Of a stretch of DNA of 64,000 nucleotides, positions 48,733-56,750 are shown piece by piece. The notes beneath the pieces were generated by a model. It did no database searches and was not told the DNA's origin. It saw nothing but the letters and a program-made list of their open reading frames with translations. A program made the position numbers and the translations under genes. This DNA comes from Paenibacillus plantarum (GTDB taxonomy: Bacteria; Bacillota; Bacilli; Paenibacillales; NBRC-103111). The stretch lies in NCBI RefSeq assembly GCF_013141695.1, contig NZ_WHNY01000059.1:79683-143682 (forward strand), given 5' to 3'. Within the stretch, counting starts at the first letter, position 1; every line of letters begins with the position of its first letter.

Positions 48733-50943
48733 TCATTCCTTCGTTATGTTGACCCCAGTAAAGTACGTCTGAAGTATTTTTTTGTAATCGTAGCCCTTTT
48801 CTGCAAAGCCTTTTGCCCCCCATTGCGACATGCCTACGCCATGACCAAAACCTTTCCCACGGAAAATAATTTGGTTTCCTTGAAAGGTTGTTGAGCCTTT
48901 AGATGGGATGCTAGATGTTGAGGTGCCTGTCAACACGGGCTTACTTATGCCCGTACTGCTAAGCGTCATTAAATCCGTTTTCTTCACAGCTGTTGGCTGC
49001 GTTTGTTTCCCGGATAACACATAGACGCTGTCGGATGGTGAACTGCTCGAAACCACGCCTGAGCCGCTCAAGATCGCAATGCTGGTACCATTTGAAACAG
49101 ATGGGCTAGTACCAGTATAACTGCCTGCACCTTCTATTTCAAACAGCGTACTCGGTAAACCACCCAGCACCGCCCGAATAGCGTCCGGATTGTCCACCTT
49201 CACGACAACACCGTTCGCCTTCAACTCGATTGCTCGGCCAGACGGGCCTCTCTTGGAAACTTCCAGTGAAGTCAATTCACCGTTGATGGGAATCTTAGCA
49301 GCTTCAAGCTTACTCTTGATTTCACTTAAGCTATAAGGTCCTCTTATCCAAGAGTAAGCATTCGATTCTCTCTCTTGACCAAGGATGACAACTTTTTCTT
49401 TAGTTGCAAGTTTAGCTATGGCAGGATTCGCAACATTATCCACATAAGGTGCTACCCGTACATTAACATCTGCCTCTGTAGCTTCGTAAATAGCTTTACC
49501 TGCCTTGTCTTTCTGTCCACTATCCTTCACATACATGCTATGTACAAAACCGATTCTGCCGTCTGTCAGTTGAATCTGATACCAAATGGCTTTGCCTTGT
49601 TCAGCGCCTTCATCCGGGCTAGCAACACTTCGCAAGTAATCAACCGAATTGCCCCAAGCCTCCGTAGAATCTGCTGTTATTCCCCCCGCATTAGAAGCAA
49701 ATACAGGTGATATTAAGCCGCGCTTATTCGAAATCACTTCATCCTTCGTTGCATCCACCGCTAGGTTGCCAGCAGTAAATTCCTTTTCAATGCCATAGTA
49801 GGCCTGTTCAAGCGTTGTATCCGTTACTTGTGCAATCTCATACTTGTTTCCTTGAACGATCGCATACGTGCGCGCAGCTACAGCTTGAGCCTTCAGCGCT
49901 TCTGCTGGCCATTGTGAATTAAGCTCTGCACCAATAACGCCATATAAATATTGTTCCATAGGAACTTCATTGACCAATGCTAATCGATCGTGATACGTAC
50001 TAATCTCCATGTCGCCACGGAAACTGCGGTCCATGCGTTCTTTCACAGCGATCCCCTGTTTCTTAGGATGAATCACTGTTTTCTGCTCACCAACCGCAGT
50101 CACATAATGAGCCACAGCAGCTGCTGGGTTGCTTGAGCTGGTTGCATCCGATCTGCGGATTAAGTAGGCTGCCTTCGTATTCGCTGGTTGGAGAGGCGTA
50201 TTGGGTACAGCTTTCAATGCAGCTTGCTTTACTAGCTCAAGCTTGGCATCCGTTGCCTCGCTCCCTAACCAAACACTATAGGCCACTTTGCCGGCGCCAT
50301 CCGCTTGTAAAACCAGATCAGCTTGGACACCAGCCCCCGTGTACACGGCGATTTGCTGCTGTGCTGCGGCCTCTGATGCATATGTCCCCGCACTCAAATG
50401 GAGCGGACCACTGACCACTGGTGCACCCGATTTCGTTAACGTAGCAACTGTGGGGTCCTTCAATGCCCCAGCTGCTGCATTTTCGGCTTCAGCCTGCGTA
50501 GGCAGATTCCCGTAATACACTTGGTACACCATTTTGCCAAGCTTGGTACGACTTAACACGAAGCTTTCCTCTGCCATTACTGCCAGTTTGCCGTTCAAGG
50601 TCCTAGCCGTAGTGAAGTCTGACGTTTCCAGCATCATCACACTAAACTGATCTAATGACATCCGAATCGTTGTATCCGAAATGGAGGCCCATGGCTTCGC
50701 CTCTGTATTCGCTGAGCTCCGCACGTCAATATCAAATCCACCTGGCGATGAGAGTGAAACTAGTGGTTCTATCTTCTTATATTTGGCAGCATTAATGACA
50801 AGGGCAACACGAATCTGATCCAAATGCTTAATCCCATCGGCATTCGCCTCTGATCCTCCATATAAAGTGGCTGTAAACGTTAGTGCAGCTGCCGTTATGA
50901 TGGCAATTCGCTTTGGGTTAACTAGCTGATGTCTTCCAAACAT
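48733..50943 (-). CDS. SpoIID/LytB domain protein with SPOR-like repeats
   Basis: A secreted protein of 736 residues. The signal peptide is RIAIITAAALTFTATLYGG. SPOR-like segments lie near 140-240 (VYYGNLPTQAEAENAAAGAL). The SpoIID amidase-enhancer domain starts near 325 with NEVPMEQYLYGVIGAELNSQ and AQAVAARTYAI. The conserved closing part, GFGHGVGMSQWGAKGFAEKG, comes only at the very C-terminus. Between them lie SH3-like stretches (TDGRIGFVHSMYVKDSG, EADVNVRVAPY) and a Ser-rich linker. Homologues activate amidases or act as lytic transglycosylases at septa or during engulfment. Domain order is read by eye. Confidence 0.85.
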   Translation of the reverse strand: MFGRHQLVNPKRIAIITAAALTFTATLYGGSEANADGIKHLDQIRVALVINAAKYKKIEPLVSLSSPGGFDIDVRSSANTEAKPWASISDTTIRMSLDQFSVMMLETSDFTTARTLNGKLAVMAEESFVLSRTKLGKMVYQVYYGNLPTQAEAENAAAGALKDPTVATLTKSGAPVVSGPLHLSAGTYASEAAAQQQIAVYTGAGVQADLVLQADGAGKVAYSVWLGSEATDAKLELVKQAALKAVPNTPLQPANTKAAYLIRRSDATSSSNPAAAVAHYVTAVGEQKTVIHPKKQGIAVKERMDRSFRGDMEISTYHDRLALVNEVPMEQYLYGVIGAELNSQWPAEALKAQAVAARTYAIVQGNKYEIAQVTDTTLEQAYYGIEKEFTAGNLAVDATKDEVISNKRGLISPVFASNAGGITADSTEAWGNSVDYLRSVASPDEGAEQGKAIWYQIQLTDGRIGFVHSMYVKDSGQKDKAGKAIYEATEADVNVRVAPYVDNVANPAIAKLATKEKVVILGQERESNAYSWIRGPYSLSEIKSKLEAAKIPINGELTSLEVSKRGPSGRAIELKANGVVVKVDNPDAIRAVLGGLPSTLFEIEGAGSYTGTSPSVSNGTSIAILSGSGVVSSSSPSDSVYVLSGKQTQPTAVKKTDLMTLSSTGISKPVLTGTSTSSIPSKGSTTFQGNQIIFRGKGFGHGVGMSQWGAKGFAEKGYDYKKILQTYFTGVNITKE

Positions 50944-51031
50944 AAAGGTATCGTATCCTTTCTTACGCTATTATCTAGTAATGTAGACTCTAGCAAGAGA
51001 CAGAAGTTTTGTTTATTCGCTGAAAAAAGAC

Positions 51032-51072
51032 AAAAAAAGCTCTTGCCCGCCCTTCTAGCAGCGGCAAAAGCT
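51032..51072 (-). terminator. Terminator after ruvB
   Basis: AAGCTTTTGCC pairs with GGCAAGAGCTT (one mismatch) around a 15-base loop, followed by a T run on the minus strand. Confidence 0.85.
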
Positions 51073-51110
51073 TACAATTGTCAATTCATGATGGCTGATC
51101 TTTAATTGAT

Positions 51111-52118
51111 TTAACGCTGCTCTGGTACGGGTAGCCCGAGGTGGCGGTATGCTTGCGGCGTCACAGTCCGTCCTCTAGGCGTACGCTGCATAAAACCAAT
51201 CTGAAGCAAGTACGGCTCATAGACATCTTCAATGGTTTGGCTTTCCTCACCGATGGTTGCAGCGATCGTTTCAAGCCCGACAGGGCCCCCTTGGAAGCTC
51301 TGAATAATCGCACGCAGCATCTTATGGTCAATTTCATCCAATCCCAGATCATCCACTTGCAGGAGTCTTAGCGACTCCTTAGCAAGTTCCATGGTGATGA
51401 TGCCGTCGCCTCTCACCTGTGCAAAATCGCGCACCCGCTTCAACAATCGGTTCGCGATACGCGGAGTCCCGCGCGAGCGCATGCCGATCTCTCGCGCAGC
51501 ATCACCAACGATGCCGACCTGCAAGATGTCGGCTGTCCGGCTGACGATGTAGCTGAGCTCATCAACCGTGTAAAACTCCAACCGACTAACGACCCCAAAT
51601 CGGTCGCGTAGAGGCGCAGAGAGCAGCCCAACGCGTGTCGTGGCGCCTATCAAGGTAAATGGCGGCAGGTCGAGACGCACGGAGCGTGCGCTTGGCCCCT
51701 TGCCGATAATAATATCAAGGGCAAAATCCTCCATCGCTGGGTACAGCACCTCTTCTACCGTCCGGTGGAGTCGGTGGATCTCATCGATGAAGAGCACATC
51801 CCCCTCCTGCAAATTCGTCAGGATGGCAGCAAGATCTCCGGGCCGCTCGATGGCAGGCCCGGAGGTTGTACGAATATTCACGCCAAGTTCATTGGCGATA
51901 ATGTTGGAGAGCGTTGTTTTACCGAGTCCAGGCGGCCCGTACAGAAGTACATGATCCAGGGCTTCTTTCCTCATTTTCGCAGCTTCAATATAGATCTTGA
52001 GGTTCTCCTTCGCCTGTTTCTGGCCGATATATTCAGCCAAAAACCGTGGACGCAGACTATACTCGACCACATTGTCTTCCATCATAAAATTAGCCGATAT
52101 GATCCGCTCATTGTCCAT
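51111..52118 (-). CDS. ruvB: Holliday junction branch migration ATPase RuvB
   Basis: AAA+ motor of 335 residues. Walker A is LLYGPPGLGKTTLSNI (about residues 59-74), Walker B is VLFIDEIHRLHR, sensor 1 is TLIGATTRVG, and the Arg finger region is LSAPLRDRFGVV. The C-terminal winged helix ends with GFMQRTPRGRTVTPQAYRHL. AGGAGG precedes the ATG. It is last in the ruvC-ruvA-ruvB operon. Confidence 0.98.
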   Translation of the reverse strand: MDNERIISANFMMEDNVVEYSLRPRFLAEYIGQKQAKENLKIYIEAAKMRKEALDHVLLYGPPGLGKTTLSNIIANELGVNIRTTSGPAIERPGDLAAILTNLQEGDVLFIDEIHRLHRTVEEVLYPAMEDFALDIIIGKGPSARSVRLDLPPFTLIGATTRVGLLSAPLRDRFGVVSRLEFYTVDELSYIVSRTADILQVGIVGDAAREIGMRSRGTPRIANRLLKRVRDFAQVRGDGIITMELAKESLRLLQVDDLGLDEIDHKMLRAIIQSFQGGPVGLETIAATIGEESQTIEDVYEPYLLQIGFMQRTPRGRTVTPQAYRHLGLPVPEQR

Positions 52119-52150
52119 GGTGCCCCTCCTTCCTTTGCACGTTCAGTTGC

Positions 52151-52780
52151 TTACATGGTGAATAAAGCTTGCAAAGCAAGCTTCACAAGCACATCAACTG
52201 AATCCGACGGCCCTGCTTTAGGCTTCACTTGCAGCCATGCACGATCGACTTCCGCTTCCGTATAGCCAAGTGTCATCAAGGCTTCCTTCGCTTCGCTCCA
52301 AGGCAGTCCGCCTTCTGTTAATTGTGCCGATCCGACAACACTTAATGCGACAGCAGCCTCCGGACTAGAGAAGCTCACAGAACCTAGCTTATCTTTCAAG
52401 TCTAGAATAATCCGTTGGGCTGTTTTCTTCCCGATACCAGGAAGCTTTGTCAGAAACGCCAAGTTTTCTTGACTTATCGCTAGTATGACCGCTTCAGGTC
52501 TTCCACCTGCTGCCAGAATGCCGAGCGCTACTTTGGGACCAATCCCGCTAACATCCAGCAATAAGCGGAATAAGGACTGTTCATCGCGCGTAATAAAGCC
52601 AAACAGAAGATGTGCATCTTCCCTTACATGATAATGGATGAACATCGTGACATCTTCATTCTCTTTATGCGAAAGCGCATAAGGGTTCGGGCAAAAAACA
52701 CGATAGCCAACACCATTCACATCGAGAACCGTATAATCACTTTCACGCAGAGCCACTTTACCTCGTAAGAAATCTATCAT
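52151..52780 (-). CDS. ruvA: Holliday junction binding subunit RuvA
   Basis: A 209-residue tetrameric junction-binding protein. The N-terminal OB fold begins MIDFLRGKVALRESDYTVLD. Two helix-hairpin-helix motifs follow (LLDVSGIGPKVALGIL and LTKLPGIGKKTAQRIILDLKD), and the small C-terminal domain (EAKEALMTLGYTEAEV) contacts RuvB. Its start overlaps the ruvC stop by four bases. Confidence 0.97.
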   Translation of the reverse strand: MIDFLRGKVALRESDYTVLDVNGVGYRVFCPNPYALSHKENEDVTMFIHYHVREDAHLLFGFITRDEQSLFRLLLDVSGIGPKVALGILAAGGRPEAVILAISQENLAFLTKLPGIGKKTAQRIILDLKDKLGSVSFSSPEAAVALSVVGSAQLTEGGLPWSEAKEALMTLGYTEAEVDRAWLQVKPKAGPSDSVDVLVKLALQALFTM

Positions 52781-53277
52781 CGTTTGACCTCGTTTATTCT
52801 AGATTGAAGTGCGGAGGAATGTGCATGACAAATAGCGATAGCGAGCGCGTCAGCAACATCGTCTGGCTTCGGTATTTGGGACAACTTCAACAAAATCTTC
52901 ACCATTTCCTGCACTTGCTTCTTCTCTGCATTCCCGTAACCTACAACGGCTTGCTTGACTTGAAGTGGCGTATATTCAGCAATCGGCAGCCCAGCCTGCA
53001 CGCCCGCAAGGATCATTACACCTCGCGCCTGGCCTACGGTGAATGCCGTTGTTACATTTCGATTGAAAAATAGTTTCTCAATGGACAACACATCTGGTTT
53101 ATATTTCTCTATCAATTGTACTGTAGCGTCATAGACATCCTTCAATCGGATACCTGGATCCGTGTGTGCTTCCGTTTGAATCGAACCATATTGTACCGGA
53201 ACTAGTTTACTGCCGATTTTATCAATAAAGCCAAACCCTACGATCGCGATCCCTGGATCAATCCCTAGAATACGCAA
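52777..53277 (-). CDS. ruvC: Crossover junction endodeoxyribonuclease RuvC
   Basis: Resolvase of 166 residues with an RNase H fold. Catalytic acidic residues fit RILGIDPGIAIVGFG (Asp 7), LSIEKLFFNRN (Glu near 66) and KPDDVADALAIAICH (Asp pair near 140). B. subtilis has no ruvC and uses RecU, so the complete ruvCAB set is a feature of this lineage. A LexA-like box lies at the predicted start of the transcript. Confidence 0.96.
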   Translation of the reverse strand: MRILGIDPGIAIVGFGFIDKIGSKLVPVQYGSIQTEAHTDPGIRLKDVYDATVQLIEKYKPDVLSIEKLFFNRNVTTAFTVGQARGVMILAGVQAGLPIAEYTPLQVKQAVVGYGNAEKKQVQEMVKILLKLSQIPKPDDVADALAIAICHAHSSALQSRINEVKR

Positions 53278-53306
53278 AGTATTTCTCTCCCATCTTTAAA
53301 AAAAAG

Positions 53307-53320
53307 CGAACATATGTAGT
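53307..53320 (-). promoter_or_regulatory. LexA-like (SOS) box in front of ruvCAB
   Basis: CGAACATATGTAGT on the plus strand matches 11 of 14 positions of the Bacillota LexA consensus CGAACATATGTTCG, with one half site perfect. It lies directly downstream of the TATAAT of the ruvC promoter, a good position for repression. Confidence 0.6.
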
Positions 53321-53327
53321 CATTTCC

Positions 53328-53336
53328 ATTATAGCA
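53328..53336 (-). promoter_or_regulatory. Extended -10 promoter of ruvCAB
   Basis: TGCTATAAT is a perfect extended -10 on the minus strand. The -35 region is a T run belonging to the bofC terminator and shows no good hexamer. Confidence 0.65.
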
Positions 53337-53342
53337 GATAAC

Positions 53343-53384
53343 AAAAAAAAGAGATAGACTCGGGAAATCCCGAAACTATCTCTT
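53343..53384 (-). terminator. Terminator after bofC
   Basis: AGAGATAGTTTCGGGA pairs with TCCCGAGTCTATCTCT (one mismatch), followed by TTTTTTTT. It separates bofC from ruvCAB. Confidence 0.93.
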
Positions 53385-53410
53385 GAGCTTTATCTATGGT
53401 ATTGTTTGAA

Positions 53411-54073
53411 CTAAGGACGTGACATTGCACCTTCCGTAACTTCTATGGCATAATCGCTGAACGTTGATAATACGCTATTATACTCCTCTATATCCGTTAC
53501 TCGAATTCCTTCGTGGAGTTGTGCCACCGTATCTCTTGGTAAACTGCTTTCTAACTGCTGAATATTGAGTTGGAAAAAGGTGCGTATAATGTGATTGTTT
53601 GCAGGAGTTCCATTGAATAACGACAAATTGCTGCTGCCGTCTATTCCGAATACTGCTTTTTCTTTGCAGTCTGGAGATAAATCTTCAATGTTTTCCGTGA
53701 AAACAACCTCGCCTGTCTCTTGAATGCTTAACTGCCAACTAGGATGTTGTCTCTGCAGTGAAAGTAGTTCTTGTGATGTATGCGAACCCAACTGACTGCG
53801 TTCTTCACCACAGACATAGGACTTGAGCAAATAACTTTCTCTGCGATCGGAAATGGCTTGCAACAATTTCGTTGCTTCCTGAAGGCGTTCATCTTCTTCT
53901 GGTGTTAGACTAGCGATCGTCGAGCGAGTGGCAATTTTCGAGTTGTAGGGGGCATTATCACCAAATACGGACCAGGTAACCATAACAACCAGAACGAATA
54001 TCCCTAAGGTCAACCAACTTCGCTTCCAGCGTAGTCTCTTCTTCAATTGCTTCAAGAACCGATGTACAATCAC
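53411..54073 (-). CDS. bofC: Intercompartmental signalling factor BofC
   Basis: In B. subtilis BofC is made in the forespore, acts in the space between the membranes, and restrains SpoIVB signalling that activates pro-sigma-K. This 220-residue protein has a basic start, one membrane segment or signal (about 17-37) and the BofC C-terminal pattern VFTENIEDLSPDCKEKAVFG, then FGIDGSSNLSLFNGTP and RTFFQLNIQQLES. AAGGGG lies five bases before GTG 54073; the open frame reaches 54124. Location next to ruv genes and a sigma-F/G type promoter agree. The sequence is diverged, so I am fairly but not fully sure. Confidence 0.85.
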   Translation of the reverse strand: MIVHRFLKQLKKRLRWKRSWLTLGIFVLVVMVTWSVFGDNAPYNSKIATRSTIASLTPEEDERLQEATKLLQAISDRRESYLLKSYVCGEERSQLGSHTSQELLSLQRQHPSWQLSIQETGEVVFTENIEDLSPDCKEKAVFGIDGSSNLSLFNGTPANNHIIRTFFQLNIQQLESSLPRDTVAQLHEGIRVTDIEEYNSVLSTFSDYAIEVTEGAMSRP

Positions 54074-54099
54074 GTTATCCCCTTCTTCTTGTTTTTTCG

Positions 54100-54129
54100 T
54101 ATTGTTTCCATTTGCAAGAAGCACTATAC
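54100..54129 (-). promoter_or_regulatory. Sigma-F/sigma-G type promoter of bofC
   Basis: GTATA, 15 bases, then GGAAACAATA matches the forespore consensus GYATA-N15-GGNNANANTN at every fixed position. It lies 27 bases before the start codon. bofC is a sigma-G gene in B. subtilis. Confidence 0.7.
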
Positions 54130-54182
54130 ATCATTTACCATAGAAGAGAATCAAACCAATCAAGACGGATGGTGAATTTACC

Positions 54183-54347
54183 ATGAACGGAAGAAAACCA
54201 ATTAAACGCACAACTCTCCTCATTATCGGCGTCGTTATATTGTGGGGAAGTGTAGCTTTATGGAACGAAATCCATAAAATTGGACCAGGCAACTCGAGTA
54301 CGAATACAACCTCTGTCACCCAATCAAATCCGAGTCCCCATAGCTAG
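54183..54347 (+). CDS. Very small single-pass membrane protein
   Basis: An open frame of 54 codons divergent from bofC. The product starts MNGRKPIKRTTLLIIGVVIL, with a membrane segment at residues 11-27 after a basic N-terminus. It ends in a Ser/Thr/Asn-rich tail (GNSSTNTTSVTQSNPSPHS), so the tail probably faces outward. GGATGGTG lies about eight to ten bases before the ATG, a moderate ribosome site. A 7-bp hairpin follows at 54356-54372 without a T run. No family recognised; the shape is that of many small spore or membrane proteins. Confidence 0.6.
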   Translation: MNGRKPIKRTTLLIIGVVILWGSVALWNEIHKIGPGNSSTNTTSVTQSNPSPHS

Positions 54348-54449
54348 CAGAGAGACTTTGACTTCGTCAAAGATCCCTATAAATTGTCACGAAACTTACA
54401 TGATTTCGGTAACAATTGGTTATAATCGGACTCTCGCTCTCATTTGAAT

Positions 54450-54477
54450 TTGACTGTAGCCACAGAAATGATATAGT
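54450..54477 (+). promoter_or_regulatory. Candidate sigma-A promoter of the ECF sigma gene
   Basis: TTGACT and TATAGT are 16 bases apart, about 115 bases before the start codon. A second TATAAT at 54421 has no good -35. I found no clear autoregulatory ECF motif (GAAAC then CGTA at the right distance) in the 240-base gap. Confidence 0.5.
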
Positions 54478-54591
54478 CAAAGATAGATAAAACTCTCATG
54501 GGCATACAGGAATGACGATATATATGATATAAGCAAATGAGACTGGTCTACACCTTTTTTTCTAAACGACAACTCTAAGGAGGGAAACATC

Positions 54592-55203
54592 ATGAATGTG
54601 GCAGAACTTCAATTAATTCAATTATCCAGACGAGGCGATCGCAACGCTTTCGTGGAGTTAGTCGAGCTCTATCGTAGCAAAATACAAAAGCTTGCGTTTA
54701 AGATGCTGCATAACCGTCCTGATTCTGAGGATATTGTGCAAGAAACCTTTATCCGCGTCTATTTGAATTTAAACCACTTTGATGAAAGCCAGAATTTCTC
54801 GACCTGGATTTATCGGATCGGAAAAAATGTTGCCATCGATTTGCTACGCAAAAAAAGACCTGTTCAATCTCTCGATGCGGAGCTCAATGATTTTGATGAT
54901 GATTACAGCTACTACAGCAAGCTTGCCAGTCAAGATCAATCGCCGGAACATGCCGTGCTTCAAACCGAAATTCAAGAGCATATGCACGCATCCATCAACA
55001 AATTAGCAGACAAATATAAAGGTATTATTACGCTGTACTATCTAGAGGAGCTTTCTCTTCAAGAAATTAGTGAGCGTCTGAACCTGCCGATTACGACTGT
55101 GAAAACTCGTTTACACCGGGGGCGTGAGCTTCTTCGCAAAAAATGGGGAATGAATTTCGTTATTGGTTTAATGACCTTCTTCACATTGGGCATGATCGCT
55201 TAA
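54592..55203 (+). CDS. ECF sigma factor, SigW-like, with hydrophobic C-terminal tail
   Basis: An RNA polymerase sigma-70 factor of the extracytoplasmic-function group, 203 residues. Region 2 is NAFVELVELYRSKIQKLAFKM through DIVQETFIRVYLNL and FSTWIYRIGKNVAIDLLRKK. Region 4 is YYLEELSLQEISERLNLPIT followed by TVKTRLHRGRELLRKKW. Beyond the normal end there is an extra hydrophobic stretch, NFVIGLMTFFTLGMIA, that could enter the membrane. No anti-sigma gene follows; a terminator lies 18 bases after the stop. AAGGAGG precedes the ATG. Closest in look to SigW, but the target regulon is not known. Confidence 0.9.
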   Translation: MNVAELQLIQLSRRGDRNAFVELVELYRSKIQKLAFKMLHNRPDSEDIVQETFIRVYLNLNHFDESQNFSTWIYRIGKNVAIDLLRKKRPVQSLDAELNDFDDDYSYYSKLASQDQSPEHAVLQTEIQEHMHASINKLADKYKGIITLYYLEELSLQEISERLNLPITTVKTRLHRGRELLRKKWGMNFVIGLMTFFTLGMIA

Positions 55204-55220
55204 TTGACATGCAGAATAGC

Positions 55221-55267
55221 AATAAGCCTCAAACCACGATATACATCGTGATTTGAGGCTTATTTTT
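55221..55267. terminator. Bidirectional terminator between the sigma factor and safA-like genes
   Basis: AATAAGCCTCAAA-CACGAT pairs with ATCGTG-TTTGAGGCTTATT around a short loop, with T runs on both sides. Confidence 0.93.
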
Positions 55268-55274
55268 GTGAAAC

Positions 55275-56552
55275 TTAGAAATTAATCCACGGACCCGGTT
55301 TACCCGATTCCCGCTTCTCTATGCCCCGTTCTTGTTGCTGTAAGAACGCACTCAACGCTGAGGCTCCTGATAATTTTACTTTTCGTGTTGTGCGACTTCC
55401 GCTTGTTTTGGGTTTAACTGATTTTTGCTTGTCGCGAATGTCAATATCAATTTCCGCTTGCGTATCTGTAACCTGCTTTAGTTCATGGGTATGAACTTGC
55501 GGCAGCAAAGATGATTCTTCATAAGGAGCGTGCTGGCCTGCACCCGCATAAGGAATACCATAAGGATCATGTTGGAACGCATATTGTTGCGCCATAAGAT
55601 GATCATACGGCATTGGAGGTGGATAAAAGGCAGGCATTACCGGCATCTCCTGTGACGCATTGTCCCACGGGTTCCCCATAGGAACATTCCCGTAATGAGC
55701 TGGATAGTTCATCCAAGGGTGCTCATTCATAGAAGGTCCGCCACACCCACATCCCTCATCGACTACAGTGACTGGAGCTACCATCGTCGGAAGCTGCTCA
55801 CACGGCTCCTCCTGATACGGAGGATACTGAGGATACTGAGGATACTCTGGAAGCGTCATTGCCTCATGGTGCTGCTCAGGGTAAGCAAAGACTTCTGTGG
55901 CTGTAATATGAAATTGTTGGAACGGATGTACCGCTTGCCCATAGGGTTGATGGAGTCCATGATCTTCCATGATGGGAGCTGGAATAACCGGCGCTGGCGG
56001 CATTATTTGTGGCATGGCTGGAACCGTTTCCCCCGTAGATAACGGAGGTGCTTCAACGACAGGTTGTTGTGGGCTTGCAATAATTGGCTGTTGATAAGCA
56101 TCTGTTGGCGGCATTGGCTCAGGCATTGGCTCGGGAGCAAAAGGCTCTGTGCTAAGCTTTGATGGATTGTGATGCGCGTGGTGCATGCCATGCTGATTAC
56201 TATGCGTATGTCCATGCTGCATTTTGGGGACAAAAACCACATCCCCCGTCATAAGTACATTTGGATTCTTAAGATGTGCATTCGCTTTAATCATTGCTTG
56301 CAGTGGTACATCCCAAGCCTTTCCAAGCTTCCATAGACTGTCACCTTGCTGTACAACATGCTTATAAACAAAATCAGATGCAGGTGGTTCAACAGGTTTA
56401 ACTGTAGATGGAATTTTCACTTTCATCCCAATCTCAATCTGATTTGGATCAGGTATTTGCGGATTAAGTGCAATAATCTGATCTAGGGTGGTGTTGTATT
56501 TTTTTGCGAGCTCGTACAGGGTATCGCCTTTTTTGACAATATGGATTTTCAA
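55275..56552 (-). CDS. LysM spore coat assembly protein (SafA-like)
   Basis: A 425-residue protein with two LysM domains at the N-terminus: MKIHIVKKGDTLYELAKKYN (residues 1-46) and HVVQQGDSLWKLGKAWDVPL (about 65-110). SafA of B. subtilis starts almost identically and localises to the cortex-coat interface. The middle 250 residues are rich in Pro, Met, His, Gln and Tyr with repeated YPQYPQYPPY and a CGCGG motif. The end is basic (KSVKPKTSGSRTTRKVKL). SafA lies near the nad genes and pheA in B. subtilis, so location supports the call. The second LysM is unlike B. subtilis SafA. Confidence 0.82.
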   Translation of the reverse strand: MKIHIVKKGDTLYELAKKYNTTLDQIIALNPQIPDPNQIEIGMKVKIPSTVKPVEPPASDFVYKHVVQQGDSLWKLGKAWDVPLQAMIKANAHLKNPNVLMTGDVVFVPKMQHGHTHSNQHGMHHAHHNPSKLSTEPFAPEPMPEPMPPTDAYQQPIIASPQQPVVEAPPLSTGETVPAMPQIMPPAPVIPAPIMEDHGLHQPYGQAVHPFQQFHITATEVFAYPEQHHEAMTLPEYPQYPQYPPYQEEPCEQLPTMVAPVTVVDEGCGCGGPSMNEHPWMNYPAHYGNVPMGNPWDNASQEMPVMPAFYPPPMPYDHLMAQQYAFQHDPYGIPYAGAGQHAPYEESSLLPQVHTHELKQVTDTQAEIDIDIRDKQKSVKPKTSGSRTTRKVKLSGASALSAFLQQQERGIEKRESGKPGPWINF

Positions 56553-56711
56553 AACCCTACCTCCTTAAAGTTTTCTACAGAAAACTGGCTTGTAAGCATC
56601 TCCTTCGCGTTTCTCTTCCAATCGCCATAAACTTGGCCGCGTCAGCATCGCTTATTCACAATAATGATATTACAGTTTATGCACGTTCCTAGGCTTTTGC
56701 CCCTTTCGCAC

Positions 56712-56748
56712 AAAAAAAATCCCTCGCGTCATAAACGCAAGGGATTTA
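56712..56748 (-). terminator. Terminator after pheA
   Basis: AAATCCCTTGCGT pairs with ACGCGAGGGATTT around a 5-base loop, followed by TTTTTG. Confidence 0.93.
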
Positions 56749-56750
56749 CC

